Shown here: positions 1-6,211 of the stretch, one piece after another
How positions within the stretch are numbered: the stretch's first letter is position 1
Layout: the number at the start of each line of letters is the position of its first letter
Assembly: GCA_949287305.1 (NCBI GenBank)
Contig: CASEFX010000017.1
Location: forward strand, 1-39,957
Source of the DNA: an uncultured Sutterella sp.
Lineage (GTDB): Bacteria; Pseudomonadota; Gammaproteobacteria; Burkholderiales; Burkholderiaceae_F
Length of the DNA stretch: 39,957 nt
Reading direction: 5' to 3'
The notes under the pieces: generated by a model
Seen by the model: the letters and a program-made list of their open reading frames with translations, nothing else
What the model was told of the DNA's origin: nothing
Database searches by the model: none
Position numbers and translations under genes: made by a program

Positions 1-79
1 GCGGGAACCCGACGACATTCGAAGGATCGGGCATGACATTCACAGAGACTTCAGAGGAGCGGGAGGTAGTTTTAGGCAT
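1..79 (-). CDS. N-terminal fragment of an unrecognised protein, cut by the window edge
   Basis: An open reading frame begins with ATG at 79 on the reverse strand and runs off the left edge after 26 codons (starts MPKTTSRSSEVSVNVMPDP). There is a weak AAGGA-type ribosome site upstream and an exact consensus sigma70 promoter at 107-135 pointing into it, so this is a plausible expressed gene. The visible residues contain no motif I can assign. A transposase is possible, given the IscB element beside it and its position at a region edge, but that is a guess. Confidence 0.45.
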   Translation of the reverse strand, partial: MPKTTSRSSEVSVNVMPDPSNVVGFP

Positions 80-106
80 GATTATACGGATTCCTTAGAC
101 ACCTAT

Positions 107-135
107 ATTATATCATAGAAATACGTATGTGTCAA
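107..135 (-). promoter_or_regulatory. Perfect consensus sigma70 promoter
   Basis: Read on the reverse strand, TTGACA (130-135) and TATAAT (107-112) are separated by exactly 17 bp (113-129). Both hexamers match the sigma70 consensus at every position. The promoter points at the reverse-strand gene starting at 79 and leaves a short leader of roughly 20 nt. It is the strongest promoter match I see in the window. Confidence 0.75.
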
Positions 136-455
136 AAAAAAAGATGCCTTCTCGCAGAAGACTTCTTAAAAAATTTTTCGGGTGACTCCGTATTCCTGTA
201 TCCCAATTTAGGTTTGTTAAGGCTTATCCAACAGCCATTCCCTCGCCTTTGCAGAAATTGCATGGACATTTATTTGGCACGGATAAGACTTCTGAAGTTC
301 ATTCTGGCCCGAATGTGCAAACCCGCATTCATTAAACAGGTCTTAGAGATTAGTGGAGCGGCCCTCTCGTTCTATCGGCAACCTAGAAAAACTGCCTTGT
401 GTGAGAAATGGTGATTGTGATGTCAAAGATTAAAACTGCCGATTAGATGTCGCTA
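136..455. other. AT-richer stretch with no convincing gene
   Basis: This 320-nt stretch is visibly richer in A and T than the rest of the window. A 95-codon forward frame (127-414) can be opened, but it starts inside the -35 box of the reverse promoter, has no ribosome site and has no recognisable motif, so I do not call it. The last 15-20 bases before 456 border the first hairpin of the putative omegaRNA and are where an IscB guide would lie. Confidence 0.5.
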
Positions 456-847
456 GGCGGAATGCCCTCGGGGCTTCGCGCCTCGTGCATCCGCCAAGAT
501 CAATTTTATCGGCGCGTGCTCCGTCAAGTGCTCTTGCGGCATAAAGCCGCCTTTCGCCTGTGGCTCAAGGCTATTTATTCCTCGAGCACTTGACCTCGAT
601 GTATGTGCAGTGGTGTGCGTTTTAAAAACGCGCACAATGAGGTCGATTTTGTTTTGACTATCGAACGAAGGCTTGTTTACATGCCGTTTCGGGCTGGCTT
701 CGCCAACCTCTCTACGGCATGATATAAAAAAAATTAGCTCTCACCCCTTGACAGTCGAGGGGTGGTCCAGAGATGGCGAGGGGAACATTTCGATTTGGCA
801 CGGCGCTCTCCGCAAGGAGTTCGTCAGTAACCGTAAGGTAAACAAAC
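440..847 (+). ncRNA. Putative IscB omegaRNA with 5' guide
   Basis: IscB omegaRNAs are encoded immediately upstream of iscB with the guide at the 5' end. The 390 nt before this iscB fold, by eye, into successive stems. Stem 456-460/491-495 continues as ATGC/GCAT around a UUCGC-capped inner helix. An 11-bp perfect stem at 523-533/584-594 encloses two smaller hairpins, one of them GCGGC/GCCGC. Further stems are GTGTGCGTTTT/AAAACGCGCAC (613-623/625-635), CATGCCGT/ACGGCATG (680-687/714-721) enclosing TGGC-TTC-GCCA, CACCCCTTG/CGAGGGGTG (742-750/756-764), and CTCC-GCAA-GGAG (808-819) with a GNRA loop. GACCTC (592-597) can alternatively pair with GAGGTC (639-644). The 3' end probably abuts or overlaps the iscB ribosome site, as in described systems. 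The exact 5' end, and so the guide (perhaps about 436-455), is uncertain. Confidence 0.6.
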
Positions 848-2179
848 ATGATGAAAGTCTTTGTCCTGGACAAGGACCACAAACCGCTGATGCCCTGCGG
901 GCCCGCAAGAGCGAGAAAGCTCCTGAAGGCCGGCAGGGCCCGCGTACACAAACTGCAACCCTTCACGATCCGCATCGTCGACCGGTCGCTTGCCGATTCG
1001 GTCGTGCAGAAGGTCGTCGTGAAGGTCGATCCGGGCTCGAAAGAGACCGGCATCGCGGTCGTTCGAGAGGATGAGGAAGAAACGCATCATGCGCTCTACT
1101 TAATTAACCTTAAGCACCGCGGAGCCGCGATCCGCGATGCCCTGACGTCTCGGCGTCAGTTGCGGCGCGGCCGCAGGAGCCGTAATCTCCGCTATCGCGC
1201 TCCCCGGTTCCTGAATCGAAGTAAACCGAAGGGATGGCTGCCGCCTTCTCTTCAACACCGCGTCGACACCACGCTCTCCTGGGTCAACCGTCTTCGCAGG
1301 CTCGCGCCCGTGAGCGGGATTGCTCAGGAACTCGTGAAGTTCGACACGCAGCTGATGCAGAACCCGGACATCTCCGGCGTCGAGTACCAGCAGGGCGAAC
1401 TTGCCGGCTATGAACTCAAGGAGTACCTCCTGGAGAAGTTCGGACGCAGGTGCGTCTACTGCGCAAAGAGCGACGTGCCGCTCAACGTGGAGCACATCGT
1501 TCCGAAGGCAAGAGGCGGTTCCAACCGTCTTTCCAATCTGGCGATCGCCTGCGTCGAATGCAACCAAAAGAAGGGAGCCAAGCCGATTGAGGAGTTTCTC
1601 AAGGGTAAGCCCGAGCTTTTGGCACGTGTTCGAAAGCAACTGAAGACGCCGCTCCGCGACGCCGCGTCGGTCAACGCCACCCGGTGGGCGCTTTTTCACG
1701 CCCTGAGTGCAACGGGCCTGCCGGTTCGGACCGGCTCCGGCGCTCTGACCAAGTACAATCGTCACTGCTTCGGCGTGCCGAAGGAACACTGGTTCGATGC
1801 GCTCTGCGTCGGTCGAATCAACGGCGTGTCGTACGATTCGTGCATGAAGGTGCTGAACGTGTCCTGCACGGGACGCGGGCAGTACAAGCGGACGAGAACC
1901 GACAAGTTCGGTTTCCCGATCTGCCACTTCATGCGGACGAAGCGTCCGCACGGCGTCGGATTGGGAGACTTGGTGCGTATGACTGTTCAAAAAGGAAAGC
2001 ATCCCGGCATTTGGACGGGCAGAGCATTTCCGTCCAACGACGGAAGAGTCGTACTGATCCTTCCGGAATTCCGCATCTGGGGACGAGCAAGGAATTGCTC
2101 AATCCTATCCCTAAGCGATGGCTATGGATACCGTTTGACTGATAGCGAGACTACAAAACCTACCAGTTTTGGGAAATAG
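848..2179 (+). CDS. iscB: IscB RNA-guided HNH/RuvC endonuclease
   Basis: This 443-residue protein has the full IscB architecture. It opens with a PLMP domain (PLMP at 13-16). RuvC-I follows with D61 in VDPGSKETG, then an arginine-rich bridge helix (about 101-124). RuvC-II has E161 in QELVKFDTQLM. An HNH nuclease is inserted at about 199-245, with C202/C205 and C235/C238 as a zinc knuckle and the EH pair at 215-216. RuvC-III has H314 and D317 in HWFDAL. The C-terminal PI-like region ends with the typical DGYGY. All expected catalytic residues are present, so the enzyme looks active rather than a relic; the HNH domain separates it from IsrB. In the family, IscB uses an omegaRNA to cut double-stranded DNA beside a target-adjacent motif. 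Start ATG 848 (or 851) follows AAGG at 835-838, next to the structured RNA. No TnpA is present. Confidence 0.93.
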   Translation: MMKVFVLDKDHKPLMPCGPARARKLLKAGRARVHKLQPFTIRIVDRSLADSVVQKVVVKVDPGSKETGIAVVREDEEETHHALYLINLKHRGAAIRDALTSRRQLRRGRRSRNLRYRAPRFLNRSKPKGWLPPSLQHRVDTTLSWVNRLRRLAPVSGIAQELVKFDTQLMQNPDISGVEYQQGELAGYELKEYLLEKFGRRCVYCAKSDVPLNVEHIVPKARGGSNRLSNLAIACVECNQKKGAKPIEEFLKGKPELLARVRKQLKTPLRDAASVNATRWALFHALSATGLPVRTGSGALTKYNRHCFGVPKEHWFDALCVGRINGVSYDSCMKVLNVSCTGRGQYKRTRTDKFGFPICHFMRTKRPHGVGLGDLVRMTVQKGKHPGIWTGRAFPSNDGRVVLILPEFRIWGRARNCSILSLSDGYGYRLTDSETTKPTSFGK

Positions 2180-2207
2180 CCTAGAAACCTTTGTTGCAAA
2201 AGCGTAC

Positions 2208-2229
2208 GGCGGTTTGCCGCTTCGTTTTC
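2208..2229 (+). terminator. Weak hairpin after iscB
   Basis: GCGG (2209-2212), loop TTTG, CCGC (2217-2220), followed by a short T-rich run (TTCGTTTT). It could end iscB transcription or be the subterminal hairpin of the element's right end. The stem is only four perfect base pairs. Confidence 0.25.
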
Positions 2230-2276
2230 GCTACAATCGAAATCCCGTCCGACTCTTCTTTCCCGCTACCACGAGC

Positions 2277-3473
2277 ATGTACACGCCATCGACCGCGGTT
2301 CTGCGCTTTTCGCTCTTTCTCTTCGCGATATCGCTCTATCTCTTCTTGCGCTTCGTGTGGCCCGCGCGTCTTCCCCTTTGGAGCAAGGCGCTCCTCACGG
2401 TCTTCGTCTTTTCGGGGGCGACCTATCCGATGCTCACGGAAGCCTTCTGGGGAGGTTTTGTCGCGTCGAATTCGCCGCGCTGGGCCGGGATCTGGATGAA
2501 TTTTCACTCGGGCGTCTTGACGCTCCTCACGATCGTCACGCTTCTGCGTGACGTTGCGTTGCTCGCCTGCTGGATCGTGCGGCGCTTCACCTGGCGGGAC
2601 GTGCGGCGCGTGTCGGGGAGCCGCCGCGCGGCGCTCACGCTTCTCACCGCCTCGGCGGGCCTCGCCTTCGTCGGGATCGTCGAGGGGACGCGCGTTCCCG
2701 ACATCGTAAAGCGTACGGTGACGCTTCCCGAACTCCCGCCCGAGTGGGAGGGCTTTCGGATCGCGCACCTCTCCGACATTCACGTCTCCTCCATTTTCCG
2801 GCACGAACACTTCGAGGAGCTCGTCGCCCGCACGAATGCCTTGAAGGCCGACCTCGTCCTCATCACGGGGGACTTCGTCGACGGGCGCGTGCCGGTGCGC
2901 TACGTCGACGCACAACCGCTCGCGAAGCTCACGGCCCCCTACGGGGTTTGGGGCTGCGAAGGCAATCACGAACACTATTCCGGCCTCGAGGAGTGGCTTG
3001 AAGTCTTCCCGAAGCTCGGAATTCGACTGCTTCGCAACGAACACACGCTGCTCAACCGCGAAGGGAAACCCCTCGCGCTCGTGGGGCTCACCGACAGCAT
3101 GGCCGCGCGCTTCGGGCGCGAGACGCCCGATATGCGAAAGGCCGTCTCCGGCATCCCCGAAGGGGTTCCGCACATTCTTCTCGTGCACCGTCCGGGCGAA
3201 GCCCGCCGCTGGGCCGAGGAGGATCCCGCGGCGATTCTGCAGCTCTCGGGCCACACGCACGGCGGTCAGATTCTCGGGATGAATCTCGTGGTCGCGATGC
3301 AAAACGGAGGCTTCGTCTCGGGCTTTTACGACGTCGCGCGAAAGGCGGGGAATGCCATGCGCCTTTTCGTGCACCCGGGTTCGGGGCTTTGGAACGGCTT
3401 TGCGATGCGCCTCGGCGTCCCTTCGGAAATTACGCTTTTGACTTTGACGGCGGGCGGAAAATCCTCCCGCTAA
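2277..3473 (+). CDS. Membrane-anchored metallophosphoesterase (YaeI/YkuE type)
   Basis: The 398-residue protein has three or four hydrophobic segments in its first 135 residues, then a calcineurin-like phosphoesterase domain. The metal-binding motifs appear in order: SDIH (D167, H169), GDFVDG (D199), GNHEHY (N230, H231) and a late GHTHGGQ. This matches the YaeI/YkuE branch of membrane-associated phosphoesterases; E. coli YaeI has been linked to lipid phosphodiester cleavage, but the substrate here is unknown. I start at ATG 2277 rather than an in-frame ATG at 2169, because the latter lies inside the end of iscB and gives a non-homologous-looking leader. dxr follows after 10 bp, so the two are probably cotranscribed. 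Confidence 0.85.
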   Translation: MYTPSTAVLRFSLFLFAISLYLFLRFVWPARLPLWSKALLTVFVFSGATYPMLTEAFWGGFVASNSPRWAGIWMNFHSGVLTLLTIVTLLRDVALLACWIVRRFTWRDVRRVSGSRRAALTLLTASAGLAFVGIVEGTRVPDIVKRTVTLPELPPEWEGFRIAHLSDIHVSSIFRHEHFEELVARTNALKADLVLITGDFVDGRVPVRYVDAQPLAKLTAPYGVWGCEGNHEHYSGLEEWLEVFPKLGIRLLRNEHTLLNREGKPLALVGLTDSMAARFGRETPDMRKAVSGIPEGVPHILLVHRPGEARRWAEEDPAAILQLSGHTHGGQILGMNLVVAMQNGGFVSGFYDVARKAGNAMRLFVHPGSGLWNGFAMRLGVPSEITLLTLTAGGKSSR

Positions 3474-3483
3474 AGGAATGATC

Positions 3484-4644
3484 ATGGAACGTTTGGCTCT
3501 TTTGGGCGCCACGGGTTCGATCGGCAAGTCGACCCTCGACGTCCTCTCTCGGCATGAAGACCGCTTTTCGCTCTACGGCGCGAGCGCGCACTCGAACGTC
3601 TCGAAGCTCGTCGACATCGCGCGGCGCTTCCACCCCGAAGTCGTCGTGATTTCGGACGAATCGCGCTATGGAGAACTGAAGGACGCTCTGCGCGCCGCAG
3701 GCCTTTCGACCCGCGCCGAAGCGGGCGCGGCGGCCCTTGAAGCGCTTGCGGGCGCGCCCGAGGTCGACAGCGTCATGCAGGCCGTGGTGGGCGCGGCCGG
3801 GCTTCGTCCCACCTTCCGCGCGGTCGAAAGCGGCAAGCGCCTGCTTCTCGCGAACAAGGAAAGCGTCGTCTGCGGGGCGGAACTCCTCATGCGCCGCGTC
3901 AAGGAATGCGGCGCGACCCTTCTTCCCGTCGACAGCGAACACAGCGCCGTCTTTCAGTGCCTGCAGGGTGTTCCCGCAGTGGAACGCGCCCGCGTGAAGC
4001 TCTGGCTCACCGCCTCGGGCGGTCCCTTCCGCGGCCGCAAGGACCTCTCGGGCATCACGCCCGCGCAGGCGGTCGCGCACCCCAACTGGTCGATGGGCCG
4101 CAAGATCAGCGTCGACAGCGCGTCGCTCATGAACAAGGGCCTCGAAGTGATCGAGGCGCGCCACCTTTTTGACGTCCCGCCCGAACGCATCGAAGTGGTC
4201 GTTCACCCCGAATCGGTCGTGCACTCGATGATTGAATTGGCCGACGGGGCGTTTCTCGCGCAACTGGGCTCGGCCGACATGCGCGAGCCGATCGGCTACG
4301 CCATGGGCTATCCCGACCGTCTGCCCGCGGGCATCCGTCCGCTTCGCCTTGCCGAAATCGGACGTCTCACCTTTGAAGAGCCCGACCGCGAAACCTTCCC
4401 GCTTCTCGACGCCGCCTACAAGGCGCTCTCCATGGGCGCGGGCTCCACGATCGTTCTCAATGCCGCCAACGAAATCGCGGTCGAAGCGTTCCTCAACGAA
4501 CGGATCGGCTTCACCGACATTTTCTCGACGGTCCTCGAACGACTCGAAAAGGACCGCCCCGAGGCGCCCGAAAGCGTCGACGACATTCTCGCGATCGATG
4601 CCGAAACGCGCGCGAAGACGCGCGAAGCGCTCGGTCTCGCCTAA
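3484..4644 (+). CDS. dxr: 1-deoxy-D-xylulose 5-phosphate reductoisomerase
   Basis: Converts DXP to 2-C-methyl-D-erythritol 4-phosphate with NADPH, the committed step of the MEP isoprenoid pathway in the cytosol. The 386-residue length is normal. The N-terminus has the NADPH loop GATGSIGKSTLDV, then LLANKES, LPVDSEHSAVFQ (metal ligands D and E), the flexible-loop region around HPNWSMG, and ISVDSASLMNKGLEVIEA. The start ATG at 3484 has AAAGGA about 6 bp upstream; an alternative ATG at 3478 overlaps that site. rseP follows in the same order as in many proteobacteria, where dxr, rseP and bamA form an envelope/isoprenoid cluster. Confidence 0.96.
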   Translation: MERLALLGATGSIGKSTLDVLSRHEDRFSLYGASAHSNVSKLVDIARRFHPEVVVISDESRYGELKDALRAAGLSTRAEAGAAALEALAGAPEVDSVMQAVVGAAGLRPTFRAVESGKRLLLANKESVVCGAELLMRRVKECGATLLPVDSEHSAVFQCLQGVPAVERARVKLWLTASGGPFRGRKDLSGITPAQAVAHPNWSMGRKISVDSASLMNKGLEVIEARHLFDVPPERIEVVVHPESVVHSMIELADGAFLAQLGSADMREPIGYAMGYPDRLPAGIRPLRLAEIGRLTFEEPDRETFPLLDAAYKALSMGAGSTIVLNAANEIAVEAFLNERIGFTDIFSTVLERLEKDRPEAPESVDDILAIDAETRAKTREALGLA

Positions 4645-4668
4645 CCTCCCAAGCCACAGGAATACGAC

Positions 4669-6024
4669 ATGGGTTTTCTCTGGGCCCTTTTGGGCTTTGC
4701 CGTCACGATCGGCATCATCGTGCTCGTTCATGAGGCCGGACATCTCCTCGCCGCCAAGAGCCTGAACGTCGAGGTGCGGCGCTTTTCGATCGGCTTCGGC
4801 CCGGTTCTCTGGAAGAAGAAGTGGGGCGAAACCGAGTACGCGGTCTCGCTCGTCCCCTTGGGCGGCTACGTGCAGATGACGGGGGAAAACGGCACGGCCG
4901 AGCCGCTTACGCCCGAAGCGAGGGCGAGAAGCTACGACGCGCAGTCGAAACCCCGCCGCGCCATGATTCTCGCGGCGGGCCCCCTCATGAATTTCGTGCT
5001 CGCTTTCTTCTGCTACGTGCTCCTCGGGGCGATCGGCGTCGAGGACCTTCCCGTGCGCCTGATGGAACCGCCCGCAAAGACCGCCGCCGCGCAGGCGGGC
5101 GTCGTCGGGGGCGATGTCGTCACGGAAGTGGACGGCGTCGAAATCCGCGGCTACACGGACCTCAATCTCTCGCTTCTCGGTCGAATCGGCGAGGAGACCG
5201 TTCCCGTGATTCTGAAGCGCGGGGAGGGGAACTTTGAAACCGACCTCGACCTCTCGACGCTCAGCCTCACGGACGCCGCGCAGACGATCGTCGCCGCCAA
5301 GCTCGGCTTCATTCCGCAGATGACGGGACCGCTCGTGATCGCGAACGTCATGAAGGAGGGGCCGGGCGAAAAGGCGGGCCTGCGCGCCGGAGACAAGGTT
5401 CTCTCGATGGCTGGGCGTCCCGTGACGACGGTCGAGGAATTCCGCGCGGTCGTCGCCGAATACGCTGACCGGGACTTCCCGATCGAAGTCGAGTCGCTCG
5501 CGGACGGCACGCGCCGTACGCTTACGCTCCACCCCGAAATGATGACGCTCGACAAGACCGAGGGCACCAAACCCAAGCCCGCCGTGGCGGTCTCGATCGG
5601 GCGACTTCCCGAAACGATCGTCGTGCACTACGGTCCGATCGACTCCGTGCGCATGGGGGCGGTCAAACTCATGGAAATGCTGCGCCTCCAAGTAATGAGC
5701 GTCGGTCAGCTCGCGCAGGGCGAAGGAACCGATCAGATCGCCGGTCCCGTCGGGATCGCGCAGTCGGCGGGCACGGCCGTGCGCGCGGGCCTTCGTGCCA
5801 TGGTCGACTTCGTTGCGCTCATCAGCGTGGCCGTGGGCTTCATGAACCTCATTCCGATTCCGGGGCTCGACGGGGGACACCTCTTCGTAATGAGTCTTGA
5901 GGCGCTGCGCCGCAAGGATTTCGCTCCGGAAACGAAGGAGAAGATTATGAAGGGCGGGCTGTTCGTCGTCCTCCTCATCATGGTCTTTGCGCTCAACAAC
6001 GACCTCACGCGTCTTTTCTCCTGA
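4669..6024 (+). CDS. rseP: RIP site-2 zinc metalloprotease RseP
   Basis: Inner-membrane intramembrane protease that makes the second cut in regulated proteolysis of anti-sigma factors such as RseA and also removes leftover signal peptides. The 451 residues include HEAGH at 21-25 in the first membrane helix (zinc ligands), two tandem PDZ domains in the periplasmic middle (about 110-200 and 205-290), and the C-terminal membrane motif NLIPIPGLDGG that supplies the third ligand. The length matches E. coli RseP (450). It sits between dxr and bamA, the standard position. Confidence 0.96.
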   Translation: MGFLWALLGFAVTIGIIVLVHEAGHLLAAKSLNVEVRRFSIGFGPVLWKKKWGETEYAVSLVPLGGYVQMTGENGTAEPLTPEARARSYDAQSKPRRAMILAAGPLMNFVLAFFCYVLLGAIGVEDLPVRLMEPPAKTAAAQAGVVGGDVVTEVDGVEIRGYTDLNLSLLGRIGEETVPVILKRGEGNFETDLDLSTLSLTDAAQTIVAAKLGFIPQMTGPLVIANVMKEGPGEKAGLRAGDKVLSMAGRPVTTVEEFRAVVAEYADRDFPIEVESLADGTRRTLTLHPEMMTLDKTEGTKPKPAVAVSIGRLPETIVVHYGPIDSVRMGAVKLMEMLRLQVMSVGQLAQGEGTDQIAGPVGIAQSAGTAVRAGLRAMVDFVALISVAVGFMNLIPIPGLDGGHLFVMSLEALRRKDFAPETKEKIMKGGLFVVLLIMVFALNNDLTRLFS

Positions 6025-6145
6025 TTTTTCCGAAGAAAGGCGTTCTTTTCGTCCTGCGCCCGCCGATTTGCGGCGCAGGGCGTTCGATTCGGGAAGAGAG
6101 CGTACGCACCGCGGGGTGCAAATTTGGTATTCTCTCCCTACCCAT

Positions 6146-6180
6146 GCCCGCCGCGATACGGACCTTTGTCGGCGGGCTTT
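6146..6180 (+). terminator. Hairpin between rseP and bamA
   Basis: GCCCGCCG (6146-6153) pairs perfectly with CGGCGGGC (6170-6177), followed by TTT. The tail is short, so it may be a leaky terminator or attenuator that partly separates the dxr-rseP transcript from bamA. Confidence 0.5.
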
Positions 6181-6211
6181 GCCGTGACAATCATCTCAGA
6201 GAGTTTTCGTC

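Larger units (their letters stand above)
440..2230 (+). mobile_element. IscB element (non-autonomous, IS200/IS605-superfamily-like)
   Basis: The unit consists of a structured non-coding block (456-847) followed directly by an intact iscB gene (848-2179) and a small GC hairpin near 2208-2220. IscB genes are typically carried by IS200/IS605-type elements, often without their own TnpA, and no TnpA gene is visible here. The boundaries are estimates. The left end is placed just before the hairpin at 456, and the right end is placed after the IscB stop and before the metallophosphoesterase start. No target duplication is expected for this superfamily. Confidence 0.45.

Noticed and set aside
127..414. 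95-codon forward frame at the left edge
   Set aside because: It starts inside the reverse -35 box, has no ribosome site and no family resemblance; the region is better explained as spacer next to the IscB element.
440..847. CRISPR array next to the Cas9-like nuclease
   Set aside because: There are no direct repeats with regular spacers; the region is made of unique inverted repeats, as expected for an omegaRNA.
673..1074. 133-codon forward frame overlapping the start of iscB
   Set aside because: It covers omegaRNA hairpins and a shadow frame of iscB; iscB itself has clear catalytic motifs.
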